A stretch of DNA of 64,000 bases from Astrocystis sublimbata (taxonomy: Eukaryota > Ascomycota > Sordariomycetes > Xylariales > Xylariaceae). A program made the position numbers and the translations under genes. The notes below the pieces were generated by a model that saw nothing but the letters and a program-made list of their open reading frames with translations, was not told where the DNA came from and did not search any database. This document shows positions 49,993 to 62,838 of the stretch, one piece after another. Position 1 is the first letter of the stretch. Each line of letters begins with the position of its first letter. The stretch spans positions 55,292 through 119,291 of the forward strand of contig JAJNNY010000087.1 of NCBI GenBank assembly GCA_022453515.1, read 5' to 3'.

Positions 49993-51952
49993 ATGCCCCG
50001 AGATCGCATTGTCGTCGACGGACTTTGGCGGTGCCTGTGCCCCTTAATTGACGTCGCAACACTCTCCAAGCCATTCCACCAATGGACCACCCCTCGCCCG
50101 CCATCAGCACCGTCGCTCGCCAGCCGCAGTATTCAATGGCGACGACAACACAGCCTCGCCGCCGCGCCAACCAACCATGAGATCGATCGCACGACCGAAC
50201 CCGATACCGAGCAAAAGCCCGAGCCCGGGCCCGGGCCCAAGAAGAGAAACACCCCTGAAGAATCGCGCATCGCTTACCTAGCACGGTTGGCAAAGCGAAG
50301 TCCCTGGATCCCCGACGCCGTGCTCCGGCACTTCAATCCCAAGGTGGACAAAATACCGACCCGCACCATCTACGCTGCTCTGAAGGAGCTGCAGGGCGCA
50401 GAGGACACCTATCATCCCGTCACGCGGCTTGTCGAGTATCTCGTGGCGCAGAGGCGGGAGAGGCCCAATGCCGCTCTCTACGAAAGCCTGATCAAAGCCA
50501 ATGTCAGCAAGCAATACGGCTCGGCCAAGGTGGCCGCCCAGCTTCTTAGGGAGATCCATAGCCACAGTGTCCCCACGACACCACAGATATACCACGCCCT
50601 TCTCGAGGTCAGCCCCTGAGCCCTTCGCTCGCTCTTGGTAGCCTTCGGCTAATCCTCCCCCCTCCCCCATGCAGGTGACGGCCGTTCATCCCGACTACCT
50701 TCTGCGAGCGCAGGTCCTCCACGATATGATGAATCGATGGTACGCCTTGCCACCGAGTGCCGAGATCAACATCATCATCGGCCTCCTACGCGACGGCCAG
50801 TATGAGTTGGCCTTTTCCAGACTGGAGGAGTTGAATAGAGCCCCCGTCAACGTGCCCACGTGGCTGTCTGACTTATTCCTCTACACATTTGGTGAGTTGG
50901 GTTTCCATGAAGAAACCATGGCCATACTCAAGCACCGTCAGAGGCTAGTCGATATCGTGAAGCGCGTCCCGCCCTCTCCGAATGTCTGGCAGTTTCTGCT
51001 CGATATGTTCAGCAGGGACGCCTTCTACCCAGGTGTCAAACTTGTATGGGACCATTCAGTTGCACCTAGCCACATCCACCCGCCTGATGGTGTGTTACTG
51101 CGGGTGCTGAATACGGCCTCCATGCACGGAGACGTGGCTTTAGCCATGGGGGCGATACATGTGCTCTCCGCCCGCGGGGTGAAACTGAGTCTACATCATT
51201 ACGAGGCTTTGATGCATGTTCACCTGCGGCATGATGATCTACGCAAGGGGCTCACCGTCCTCTGCATAATGGCCAAGGCAGGCCTTTCTCCTGACTTGTC
51301 GACTACGCGACCGATATTCCAGTTGCTCCGCCATTCCTCGCAGCTGACAGATCAAGCACTTGCACTTCTCCACCAGCTGAAGGCGCATTACTCTGTTCCA
51401 CCCGCCGCTTTCAACGTCGTTTTGGAAGCCACTGCGGCCCACGGCGGCTTCAAAGTTGCTTTTGATATGTACAGGACCGTTCGCCAGGTCTGCATAACCG
51501 GGCCAGACCTCGAAACCTTCGATGTTCTACTGCAGCATTGCACGCTAAAGAAATCTATGAGTTTTCTTGAAGCCGAGATGGATGCCTTTTCTCTAAAGCC
51601 TACCAAGTCTATTTATGACCATTTCATCCGAATCAGTTCAATGCAATACAATTATGATGCAGCTTTTCGTTACCTCGGGATGATGCGCGATCGGTCGCCT
51701 TCCAACATACCTGAGTCGTGGTGGATGAGTAAACACTCGGCAATGGCTCTTCTGCGGCGATGCGTTCAAAACCGCGACCCGAGGTTTGGGAACCTATTCG
51801 GAGAATGCCATCGACGACAATTACTGAGCAAGGATGATATCAAATTGTTGATGTCCGTAAAGGCACAATATGCGAGCAATCTGGAAGCGTCCGTGTCACA
51901 TGTAGAGTCATTTGAAGAAGAGCCTTTGAAGGCAACAGCACTAGTTGCCTAA
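49993..51952 (+). CDS. pentatricopeptide-repeat-like mitochondrial protein
   Basis: Two exons, 49993-50607 and 50675-51952, keep phase and give 630 residues. The donor GTCAGC is non-consensus but the join is exact (ALLE then VTAVHP). The N-terminal 60 or so residues are rich in Arg, Ser and Ala with a short basic stretch (RSIQWRRQHS), suggesting mitochondrial import. From about residue 100 onward the protein is a series of helical pairs spaced roughly 35 residues apart, for example YESLIKANVSKQYGSAK, FNVVLEATAAHGGFKVAFDM and YDHFIRISSMQYNYDAAFRY. This is the look of PPR repeats, which bind organellar RNA for expression or processing. The specific RNA target cannot be read. The promoter is squeezed by the transposon, whose right end is 217 bp before the ATG. 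Confidence 0.82.
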
Positions 51953-54337
51953 TCCGATGTCTGCTTGACTAGACCACAAACACAAATAGGGACGCATGTG
52001 AAATATATTCATCCAGTACAGTAACTTCCTTTGCTGGCTTTGCAGGAACTCCTGGGTGGAATTTTGTACTGATAAGGAGTATGCGGAGCTAAAAACAAAT
52101 AAATCATTAAAAACAAGAAGAAAAAAACTGAGGCTGGAATAGCCGAAGGCCAAAGCGGCCAGTATCGCATTTTGCATTTGAGGCCCGAGCCTTTTCTCGC
52201 TTGATTCAACCTGCTCGCTGATACCTACCTACTTACCCAAATGAATTATCTTATGTGCGTTATCACACCCACTCTCAATTCTTACACTATAGGGGTTCTC
52301 GGTGAAAATGCTGCATCCCGTCTACTTCGAAGCTTGTAGATTGTGCTGCACGCCGCTGAGATCAATATGCTAATGACACTCAGCTTGCGCTTGACCCAGG
52401 AACTCATCATGACACGCATGCCTATTCGAGGCTTGACCACCTTCCATAATAATATGTCCTACATGTATTTTACGGTGCGGTGAATATGTGGATCAATTGT
52501 AACATATATCTTCTTAGCAATTGTCATCACATGCCAGGCCTCTTTTGGGGATTCCATCAGGGGTGGGCGAAGGCCTTCGCTATCGTACAGAAGCACAGGC
52601 ACTCGTGGCAGGCCCGGTAGATTCCTTCCGGTTAAGAATTATATGTCGCGCATTCGTCGACTGAGATTTACGTGATAACCAAACGTTTCCTTCAGAAAGT
52701 TTTCAAGCATTCCTTTTCTAGCTCTTTACGTATTGAGTACTTACAGTACCCCCAAATACCTGTCATGAATGCAGACTAGAAATCTCAGTCCAACACGATA
52801 AAGCATTCATTCACAACACCACTCGTTCACTACGTACTCATCATGTAGTGCTCGGTTGAGATCCATCTAGCCGCAATAACGATCAATTTCAAAACCACAT
52901 CTGATTAACAATGATTTGAAAAGATGATCGCGACCCCTTCGGACTTATCATACTCGGCTGTATTAGCGGAGGTAACCAGAAATATTAAATGGTGTTTTAC
53001 ATAGGGACAAGCTCAAATGTGAAGGCACATGCGTACGTCAACGACCTCCGGACCATGGTAGGGATTGTGAAAACTAAATGAGCCTTTCCTACTATCACTA
53101 TTCCAGTTACATTCCACGCACCATGCCAGGTTTTACCTTTGGAAGCTCGCTGGCGACATGCATCTCGCTCATGCATGTACAGTCACCGAAACCCATATCG
53201 ATGCGTGTATATTGGTCGCATTCAGAACAGAATACTACCATGCCAGGCGGCGTCCAAACGGGATATTCCAGATAAATAGCCGAAAAGCTTATGCTTCCAC
53301 TGAACTTTTCGCCCCACGCAGCATACCCAGCAAATCGAGCCTTTACACTCTAGTTATCACCTCGCCATGTCTGACAGCGAAATGAAAACTTGTAACATTG
53401 TGCGTTAACTGTTGTCTTTTTTTCTGCATCAGATACGCGGGCAACAATATATACTACGCTCTGACATCGTCTTCACCGGATTTGGACTTGCTGACACACG
53501 ACACATTGGATGGATATCTCAAGGTGGAAGGCAAAAGTACCAGATCAGATGATAACTTCAATGCCGGACTGTAATATGCTATGCTAACTCAGTTCGCTAC
53601 CATAGCACACTCCATTACCCCAGAGGCCCACCTCGTCCACCATGCCATAAGTTGATGACCAATGCGGTACTTCCCCAGATAGCTGATGATAATGTTGCCA
53701 AATACGGACGTGCATATGCACTCATGAGGCGTAACAATACCTAACCCGCAACATGGTAAGTGACGGCAAGACCTGCGTGCTTCAACGGTTCCGACCACTT
53801 TTGCGCAAGCTATACAACGATGACTAAGGCTAAATTGACCCGAAAGGGAATGGAGACCTTAATACAGCATGTTATAAATATGCGAGGTGACTATCTATCC
53901 TTGAAGTATTCCCCGGTTGAAAATGGTCAGCCAGATGATGATTTGGAAGAAAAAACACAGATAGACATAAGGCGTATCAGTATACCTTCCACCTTCCACA
54001 GAGGAGCCAAAGACCGGCTGTTTACTAGGGTAGAGGTTGTTATACTGTTTGTCAAGCTTCTGAAGATTTCAAATTGTAGTATACTGAAAGCGAAAGGTCG
54101 GTCCGACCTGGGGGTCAACCATGAGTCCTGGTGGGCTGTGCTTTGAAATCATCTGTGATGCGCTTCACGGCTCACTGATATCTTATGGAGGGGTATCGAG
54201 GCTGAATTTTGTATATAAGGTCTCAAAGGTTCATTGAAAGGCAACAGGAAGATTATACCATCACCTCTTCTTCTAATCACATCACCAAATTCTGCTTGCA
54301 ATACGCTTACTGCCTCGGTAACCCCCAACCCGTCAAA
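51953..54337. other. intergenic region between PPR and HD-domain genes
   Basis: About 2.4 kb with no supported gene. It contains one TACATGTA palindrome (52460-52467). An ORF of about 128 codons near 53760-54146 has no recognisable feature. The right end is the promoter of the secreted HD-domain gene. Confidence 0.5.
54212..54219 (+). promoter_or_regulatory. TATA box of the secreted HD-domain gene
   Basis: TATATAAG, 119 bp upstream of the ATG at 54338, followed by a pyrimidine-rich leader. This is one of the clearest TATA elements in the window and suggests inducible expression; that is inference from the motif alone. Confidence 0.5.
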
Positions 54338-55463
54338 ATGCAGTTATTCTCCCTCCTTGCCTTGGCCACAGCCGTCGCGGCCGCTGCGTGCCCCTCTAAG
54401 CCCATGACAACGATAGCCGGAGTCGAGGTGATCGACACCCAGATCGTGCGCGATACCCAGGCCATGATCAAGGAGTTCCCAGACTACTTGTACTCGCATC
54501 AGATGCGGTCGTGGCTGTTCGGTGCTGCCATGATCAACGCCAACGAAACTTTGAAGAAGAACGTCGATCTCGAAGTGCATGCGATCGCCACCATGTTGCA
54601 CGACCTGGGCTGGGACATGACGCCCGGCTCGCGCTGGGTTAGCAAAGACAAGCGCTTCGAGATCGACGGCGCCATCGGTGCTCGTACGTGGCTGAGCGAA
54701 CACCCCACTGGGAAGGACTGGGAGCCTTCACGCGTACGGAAAGTTTTTCAGGTAAGCCGCCGGAGTTTTCGATTTCCCCTCGGGGCATATATCGTCAAGA
54801 AGCGCGGAATGTCATCGTAGGCTCATCTGCTTGCGAAAATCCACAAGCTCCTGAATCATGGGGTTGCGAAGGACACTACTGACTTCAGTGTGCAAAATTT
54901 ATAGTCCATCGCCCTGCACGGGTCCTCGAGTATTGCCAATTACTTCGAGCTCGAGGAAGCTGTCATCGTTCAGAGTATTGGACAGGATTACCGCGGCCCA
55001 GTGAACGGTGTTTCCCAGTCGTCTTATGGTAGGAAATTTCACATCATTTCCAATAATCGAATGCAGACCAACATATCGTTTTCAAATTCCTGGAACCCTC
55101 GATTTGACCATGCAGGTGGCAATAATAAGCTGACTTTCGAGATTCAGATGCTGTTGCGAAGCAGTTTCCGCAGACGGAACTTCTCTCTGGAACGAACAAG
55201 ACCTTTACCTGGTTCGCTCAGACTAAGCCCGAGGTTACCTATGGTAAGTTCATTGACATGGCCTATCTTACATGTTTTGGCACATGCTAAGCGGATGGTG
55301 ATATAGACACCTGGCTCGAGCCCTGGGGCACTGCTTTCGTACCGGGCGTAAGTAAACACAAACACCCGTCACGCTCATTACTTACAAATATCACTAACTT
55401 TGCACGCTGCAGTACTCTGCCGTGGGACACCGTCAGTTTGACTTCGTCACTGGCGGGCAATAA
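54338..55463 (+). CDS. secreted HD-domain protein, cyanamide-hydratase-like
   Basis: Five exons, 54338-54751, 54905-55028, 55148-55243, 55307-55347 and 55413-55463, sum to 726 nt in phase, giving 241 residues. Residues 1-18 are a clear signal peptide (MQLFSLLALATAVAAAAC). The mature part carries an HD metal-binding signature: H54 (YSHQMRSW), H81 and the H88-D89 pair (MLHDLGWD), then a conserved SIALHGSSSIANYFE helix. The pattern resembles fungal HD proteins related to cyanamide hydratase; the activity itself is not proven by sequence, and the usual members lack a secretion signal. Introns 2-4 have clear branch sites (GCTGAC, GCTAAG, ACTAAC). The first intron, at 153 bp, is long and contains a stop. 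A TATA box lies upstream. Confidence 0.85.
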
Positions 55464-56540
55464 GCACTGGCGCCGAGGCGCAATATCTCGTGCTTCATTA
55501 CTTCGGATGGGATGGGATTTTAGTGTGATCGGGCCTACAACTGGGTGAAATATACCCACTGGGACACGAGAAAATTGGCGCTTTCAAATGAAGTACATCC
55601 AAATACATGCTTTAGGGAATAAGAATACAATAAGATGGAAATATTTTTTGAGCTTCATGCATTGGGTCGGTGTCGGGATTGCGATACTGCGCTTTTACAA
55701 AAACATAATATTGTCCCACACGCCCTGCTTCATCGGGAGTTCTCTAGCTCTCGGACAACTTAAATTGGCATGTTCTTGTTGCAAAGGCCATCCTGGGCTT
55801 ATTCCCACTGCCGGTAGCAATTGCGGATGGTTCACCCAAATAACACACAAGGAGGTGCTTGCGGCAAGTGGTTTAGGGAATTGATCATGCAGTGAAACGA
55901 TTCAAGTCAACGGTTCGTTGTTCCTTCTATGTGAGCATGTATGCCTTGCTACGATTACCATCCCCGAAAGCGCAACCAAAAGTAGTTCGAGCTTGGACAA
56001 CATGTGTCGACGCATACTTTTCATGATTTGATTTCCCCTACTTCAAAATCAAGAAGGAACTAATGGATGTGCATAGCTAGATGCGAGCAAACCCCGCCTG
56101 TGAGGTGGGAGGCTTCGGGTAGACTTGATATCTCTATTGCTGCCCAATTCCCCTCACGTACCAAGATGCTTAGGTATTTTATTTCCCTTCAACGTATATG
56201 GGAGTGGGCATTCTCCCATGCTTCTGTCACTGTGATCGTCATACTAGACTGCCACTACTATAAAGCATATGAGATTGTACCTGATTGCAATCAACCCGGA
56301 TATTCAGCTCTTGGGGAGTGGCTCGCTGTCAACGAGTTTAACACGCCTGAGTCCTTGAGTCCAAGCATATACTATTTCCCCTCGACATCCGTACGGCATA
56401 CCAAGTCTGCGAGGCTCGAGCTGAAGAGAGAACCGAAATAATTTTGTTCGAGAGCATCGATTTGAGACCTTATCTCGAAAAATCAGACCTTAGACAAAGC
56501 GTCGGGCAATCAGCCAAGAATGCACATCCAATGAATGAAT

Positions 56541-57030
56541 TCCGACTCATGGGCAGCCAGGTCTCATTAAGGATCACCCCGTTGTCTTTACCCACTTCTG
56601 GGCCATGCTGGCCTCCGTTTTCTATATCAGAAGCCGGGCGTGTTCGTGATGGTCTGTCCGAGCCTCATTGCGCTTCGGTTTCTTTGGGGTTTGTTCGGGC
56701 CCCCCGTTTCTCGCCAGCGGCGGTGCTCCGCCGGGAGATCTATATGATCATATGGAAACACCTCATGTGCTTGTCCAGTGGGTGGCTTATGGCACGGCTT
56801 TCCCGTGCCTGTCCTGGGTTGAGGATGGTCCTTCCTCGAAGTCATGTTAGCCGGAACAGCTACGTTATTTGTTTTCAACTAGAGGCACCATCGGCAGTAC
56901 TTCCTTCGCAACACGCGCCACGTTTGCGTCGCCTCACGGCCATCCCTGCCTGTGTGTCTCAAACTGATATCCGTACCAAAAAAAATGTCTGGCTGAGACA
57001 CTGTCGTAGACGCGTTTGATCAAGCCGCTC
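56541..57030 (+). pseudogene. possible frame-broken remnant of a membrane-protein gene
   Basis: Several coding-like hydrophobic runs lie end to end but in shifting frames: GLIKDHPVVFTHFWAMLASV (from about 56557), then VFVMVCPSLIALRFLWGLFG (from about 56640), then LEVMLAGTATLFVFN (from about 56834). The first two would join smoothly if one A were present near 56631. This resembles the one-base indels in the septin gene nearby. I do not recognise the family; several membrane helices are suggested. It may be decay, assembly error or chance. Confidence 0.3.
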
Positions 57031-57982
57031 AAGATTACGGTTAATGATGCTACCGTCGTGTTCGTGCCGTAATCATGCCCCCCGCCCTCTTTTTTCTTCT
57101 CTTTTCTTTTGAGAGAGTCTCTGGTCATCTGGCCATCTGGCCATCATGGTTTTTTGTAAATGCTTCGTAAATACCTTCGTACGTGAACCCGTTTTTGCGA
57201 TGGAGCTGCTGGTGCCCGATTCGATGATCGTCCCTGCACTTGTGGGCGGCGTTCGGTCCGACGTTTCCCTGTGTGTCTATCTACTACTTACATTACTCTT
57301 CCACCGCAAATCACGTTCGGTACTGAGATGCTCATGCAGCCCCTTGTTGAGAAACGAAGGGACGACAAAATGCAACAGCTAGACTCAGGGTTATGTGAGT
57401 AAGTTTGCGGTGTTTGATTGGCGAGTCTTTGGCGTGTCACAATATATGTTGCTTGCTAGCTTGACGCTGTAGTTTGATCTCTGACGTCGATCAGGGCTAC
57501 ACACACCTAGGAGATGTTGTTGTTTGGGTCGTACATGGTCTGGTAGGTAGACTATCACATATGCTTTATATCTACATTGCATCCTATTTGACTACCTAGT
57601 AACCTAGGATGGTACAGTATACTACGTACTATGACACTGGTATGTGGGAACGGCTGCCCTGTGTTATCGCTTTCAACATCTACCTAGTTGGTGTCGGGTA
57701 TCGTCGTTCGTCGAGCGTGACATGTGTCACAAGGGACCAGAAAACGAAGACAATTGGCCGATACGATCTGACAGCCTGTCAGTGCAGCAAGCCGCTGCGG
57801 GTGCATAGACGTGATAATCGAAGATATGTATGGACAAGTGGTTCAAGCAAGAAGCTTAGGTAGGTAGGTTGGAGCAGATTGAAGGCTGGCTTATCAACAG
57901 ATTGTCTGTCTAACACACCTAATGAATTGCTGTCGCCTATGAGATGAGCGCTACCTTATCTAATCCTAAGTTTGGAGTATAA

Positions 57983-58006
57983 GACCAGACCAGACCAGAC
58001 CAGACA
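57983..58006. repeat. tandem CCAGA pentanucleotide repeat
   Basis: About four and a half tandem units of a 5-bp repeat (AGACC/CCAGA phase) in gene-poor DNA. Confidence 0.85.
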
Positions 58007-58340
58007 ATGAAGTTTAATCTCACGTGCCATGCAAGCCAATTGCGATGCCCCATACCTATCTCCTAGTCAGGTGTGTTTGCAGCTAGCTGCCCACCCAATT
58101 GCCCAGTCAGGGAACCCCTGCAGAAATACGAGGGCATCAGCCATATTTGCATCTGGACACGAGAATGCCCGGGTATGCACCTACGAGTACGTTTGCTACT
58201 TAGTATGTAATAATTACAACGTACCTACCTAATATCAGTGTTTATATTTACTTGCACGCCTGCTGCTTCCTCTTGACTGCGTACCTAGGTACCTAACCCA
58301 GCATGTGGTATTTCCTGGACAGGTACATTAACATCACATT

Positions 58341-58356
58341 ACCTACCTAGGTAGGT
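58341..58356. repeat. 16-bp perfect palindrome ACCTACCTAGGTAGGT
   Basis: The longest perfect example I saw of the dispersed TACCTAGGTA family, followed by one more AGGT unit. It could extrude as a short hairpin or bind a dimeric protein; no function is shown by the sequence. Confidence 0.9.
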
Positions 58357-60163
58357 AGGTATGAAGAATTGGGCAACACCACGTGGGACCTACAGACCTA
58401 CATCGTGGATGTATTCAACTGTCCAAGACGGTGCCTAATAGCCTGCTTGGGGGAACAAAGGACCAAGCGGCCGTGTTCGCACTTGCACTTGCCTTGCTGT
58501 ACGAGTAGCTCTTGCGGTCATTCAGAGTTTCTGTTGAAACAAGACATTCATTTACCCGCGTTTCATCAGCAAGCAGAACGGACCACCTTCCCAGGTGCTT
58601 ATTTGCTTATTTGCTCGATGCTCGATTGTTTGCGGCCTTCCTACTAGGTAGGTAGGTAGGCAATCGCCAGGTTTACAGCATGATTTTCATCATCCGCACA
58701 ACCTCTTCAATAGAAGTCACCTGGGGTTCTATTGGTCCAGGGGCAACGACAGCCACCTCTAGGTACTTACCTGATGTACCCATCCGTGGAAGACGCGGGG
58801 ATTGGTACAGCAAAGTCCAGCAGGTCCCTGGTGCAAGCACCCAGGGGAGCTGTGCTAGCTGCACGCCGTACTCGCACTATCATGGCTTTGGACCTGTTGC
58901 CCTGTTCTCGACTGCTGGTAGTCTTAGATCGTGAAGTCCTCGGAGTTGCAGTTTCGGCATGATGTAGCATGGTGATGGGTTCGTGGCATCGTGGCATCGT
59001 GTGGTTGCTTGGTAGTATACGCGTACTGTGATCTCTGAGTATTTAATTACGGTGGGTAGCGCAAGCTCTTGGTTTGAGCTGCAGAGAAGTGCTGTCCAAT
59101 CATGGGCTTCTTCGGCGTGCCGTCATGCCTTTTTTGTTGCATCTCATGCAGCACGGATCCTTGTGTCCATGATCACACTACTTCTAGAGTACTTAGGTAC
59201 GTGACTTTTACATACTACCTAAAGGTACATGTATATTGTATGACCGGTTGTTGAACTGGTCAGGTTATTCTGAATTGCACAAATATACTACCACTGGAAG
59301 TACCTCACGAGAGCACATGTAAGTCAGTTAACATACCGACCTACGGTATCTGGTAGAGAAAGCTAGATGCAGCATCTATTTCTTCACAGAATAGACCTAC
59401 AGTATTATTCGGTAAGTAAAGCTTGGTAGTGTAATCTGCCTCAGGTTGCTTGTGGGGAGCACCGGACCCCCCAGCACGCTAAGTTGTGATCGGGGACAGG
59501 GGAATTTCAAAGTAAAAATTAGTTGGCCAGGGCCAGGAACGCCAGGAGCCCCTTTTGAGCTACTGAACTCTACCTAGGTACAGTAGGTACTGAACGTGTA
59601 TGTAACGTACTTACCTAAGTAGGTACATACCCACAGTAGCTGCGCTCTCTGAGGATGCCCACTGTTGGGGCCTCCCTCTGGGTGTTCGGGTGTCTCTTCC
59701 AGTGGAAATATGGTTCATCCTCCCATGGAATGGACCCTGAGCGGTGCAGAGACCTCACATGGAGGTAGCGAGGTATATCCGGATCCTGTCCGGGCTAGTT
59801 AGAATCCGGTAATGAATTGCCTACATAGGTATCCTACAGACAGGTTACCCCCAACACCTATCCTGTTCTGTACCGTAAACTGCTAGTGCTGTGACGGCTC
59901 ATTTTTCACCCAAGGTGTCCAAGTAGGTACCTAACCAGCTTAGGTGCCCTGCCTGTAGGTATTGTGCCAGGACGAGCCAGACAGACAAACCAGGCTGGGC
60001 ATCCCATCATCTCCTTTATCCACAATCCCATCCAGGCCTAATTTTGTTCAACTCCTTCTCTTCCCCTTCGGCTCGAACTGGACTGCAGTTCCAAAGTTTA
60101 ATCATTCACTCACTACGTGTCTGTCTGGTACTCGGGGCATGATAGCACCATCACCACACGCAA

Positions 60164-60192
60164 CTGCCTGCCTGCCTGCCTGCTCGCCTGCC
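60164..60192. repeat. CTGC tetranucleotide microsatellite
   Basis: About five CTGC units with an imperfect end, upstream of the septin gene. Confidence 0.8.
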
Positions 60193-60665
60193 TCCCCCAT
60201 CACAACGCCAGATCGCTCGTTCTCCTCTCCCCGGTATCCAGTGACCTGCAACGCTATTGACACGACTCAACACGCGAGTCGGAAGCAGCAGCATCATCGT
60301 TTCGGTACGTGAACCACGACCAATATCCCTATCCGCACCTGTCGCGACCGCCACGCGTCGGGCGCCCGGCATGTTGTCACCTTCTGGCTACTTTACTGCA
60401 TGACCTCTTCGCTGGCGACGTCCTCACGCGCCTTTGGGCAGTGAGGACTGTCCGTGGTGCCGCACATGTGCCTGCCGACTTGAGCTGCGGTGGACGACTG
60501 ATTCGCTGTATCGCATCGCGACCGGAATCTTCAACCTCACTCTACTGCTCGAATAGCCACATGGTCGAATATACGCTAACCTTCTCTGTGTCCTTGTAGG
60601 ATTTGTCGTCGCGCCTTCCCCGTGGCCACATCTTTTAGATCGCGACATTCCTTGAATTATTCATA

Positions 60666-62838
60666 ATGGGTAAGCACATATGTTCTTCTGCAACTGTCGC
60701 TGTCGCCAATGGACCACCAATGGACCTGCAATACACTGGGACCCCAACATCGTCGCTTCCCACCGAACTCCAGTTTGACCAACCTGAGACGCGCGTCTGC
60801 CTGTTCCAGCGGGCGACGCAGAGGCCCGTCTGCTCGGTCAACAAATGTCTCTGGTTTCTTGGATGAAACATCACCAACGCGCTCGTTTCTTGGGGTGATC
60901 TATCTCTTTTTGGCGTTTCCTTTTTGGTTCTTTGGAATAGTCGACCATTGTTAGGAGCAAAACTTTCCCACAACCAAAAACAACATACAACCGAAGCATC
61001 TGCACAATATCATGCCACCATTTTTCAACGGCCACGGCAAGATACGGAACAGAAGTGTGCACCTGGACCGCGGCTCTGTTCTGACCGAGACGGATTATAC
61101 CAAACACGGGGAACCCAGCCGCACGCCACCCCTATCCGTCAGGACCAACAGCATGCCCAGGCAGGAGATTGGGATGCCGTCTATTCATCCTTTAGAAGCA
61201 TGCTGGTCGTGGACACTCCTTCACTAGGACCTCATAAGCCCATTTCCTACGATGAGTTCCATGCCGCGGCCATGTCCGGTATTTAGCCATCCTGCTACTC
61301 GAGCATAGGCGGACTGAAACTGTTTTGACATACAGGTGTAGAACTGCGACTAACTTGACTTTTGGTAGCTGCAAACGGTACGAACGGGTCGCCTGTGCCG
61401 GCTGATGTCCAGCTTGCACCCTCGGTCCCGTCTCCAAACGCTCGACGTCTCTGACATCAAGACGACAGTCAGCTCTTCAGGTCCAATCATCAATAGACAA
61501 CAAGAACATTGTTAGAAGAAAGTTGACTGGCTACGTCGGGTTTGCGAATCTTCCCAACCAATGGCACCGCAAGAGTGTCCGAAAAGGGTTCAACTTCAAT
61601 GTTATGGTTGTTGGTACGTAGCCAATATCCCATGGCACCGTGATATCAATGACCAGCTACTTACGGTACTTATTTCAGGTGAATCTGGGTTGGAAAATCG
61701 ACTCTTGTGAACACCCTCTTCAACACTTCGCTGTACCCTCCCAAGGACCGAAAGGGACCCAGCCTTGACATAATACCCAAGACTGTATCAATTCAGTCAA
61801 TCAGCGCCGACATCGAGGAAGCCGGCGTCCGTCTTCGTTTGACCGTCGTTGACACGCCTGGTTTTGGTGACTTTGTCAACAACGATGAATCTTGGAGACC
61901 TATTGTCGACAACATCGAGCAGCGATACGACGCTTATCTTGATGGCGAGAACAAGGTCAACCGCACGAATATCGTGGATAACCGCATTCACGCATGTGTG
62001 TTCTTTATCCAGCCTACTGGTCACTCATTGAAGCCTCTCGACATCGAGGTCATGCGGCGCCTGCACACCAAGGTCAACCTGATTCCTGTCATCGCCAAGT
62101 CAGATACTCTCACCGATGAGGAGATCACAAGCTTCAAGGCCCGAGTAAGATGACACAGTAATATTGCTTTTATGGCCTAGTACTGACAGTAATACGTAGA
62201 TTCTCTCCGATATCAAACACCACGGTATCCAGATCTTCGAGGGCCCTCGTTATGAGTTAGATGATGAGGAAACCATCGCCGAGAACAATGAGATCATGTC
62301 TAAAGTGCCTTTTGCCGTTGTCGGTAGCAATGACGAGGTCACGAATGCTGACGGACGTCAGTCCGTGGCCGCCGTTACCCCTGGGGTGTCATCGAGGTGG
62401 ATAATGAGGAGCACTGTGATTTCGTGAAACTCCGCCAAATGCTCATTCGAAACACACATGGAAGAACTCAAGGAGCACAACGAACAACAACCTGTACGAG
62501 AACTACCGAACAGACAAGCTTACTGCTATGGGTGTTGCCCAAGACCCCAGCGTCTTCAAGGAAGTCAACCCTGCTGTCAAGCAAGAGGAAGAACGTGCCC
62601 TTCACGAACAGAAGCTTGCGAAGATGGAGGCCGAGATGAAGATGGTCTTCCAACAGAAGGTCTCAGAAAAAGAGAGCAAGCTGAAAACAGAGCGAAGAGG
62701 AGTTATACGCCCGTCATCGCGAGATGAAGGAGCAGTTGGAGCGACAACGGTTAGAACTCGAAGACAAGAAAGTCCGGGTCGAGAGCGGCAAGCCTATAGA
62801 GAAGGAAGGCAAGCGCAAGGGTTTTCTCCCTACGCTAG
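60666..62838 (+). CDS. CDC3: septin, Cdc3/AspB class, with several frame-breaking indels
   Basis: GTP-binding septin that assembles into filaments at septa and hyphal tips. Recognisable blocks: [13 protein letters not shown], the P-loop region, [36 protein letters not shown] and a C-terminal coiled coil ([20 protein letters not shown]). Introns are visible at 61279-61368, 61614-61678 and 62145-62199. The frame breaks by one base near 61440, inside the P-loop near 61692 (a G short), near 62361 (a G short), near 62452 and 62478 (an A extra each), near 62685 (an A extra) and near 62824 (a T extra). The residues between breaks remain highly conserved. The N-terminus is uncertain: an ATGG exon at 60666 may splice to 60997, or translation may start at the ATG at 61012, whose frame needs one more shift near 61190. 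As written no complete septin is encoded; see the finding on assembly error versus pseudogene. Confidence 0.8.

Larger units (their letters stand above)
55464..60665. other. gene-poor region of about 5.2 kb
   Basis: No intact gene is supported. A coding-like but broken stretch at about 56541-57030 is listed separately. The part from 57500 to 59960 is dense in TACCTA/TAGGTA palindromic tracts, including TACCTAGGTA at 58282, 58344 and 59571. Short tandem repeats occur at 57983 and 60164. The last few hundred bases are probably the septin promoter and leader. Confidence 0.5.

Noticed and set aside
53760..54146. 128-codon ORF between the PPR and HD-domain genes
   Set aside because: No domain or homologue I can recognise; its first codon is GTG.
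61440..62838. Repeat-induced point mutation or programmed frameshifting as the cause of the septin breaks
   Set aside because: RIP makes C-to-T changes, not indels, and seven or more shifts in both directions without slippery-site features do not fit programmed frameshifting.
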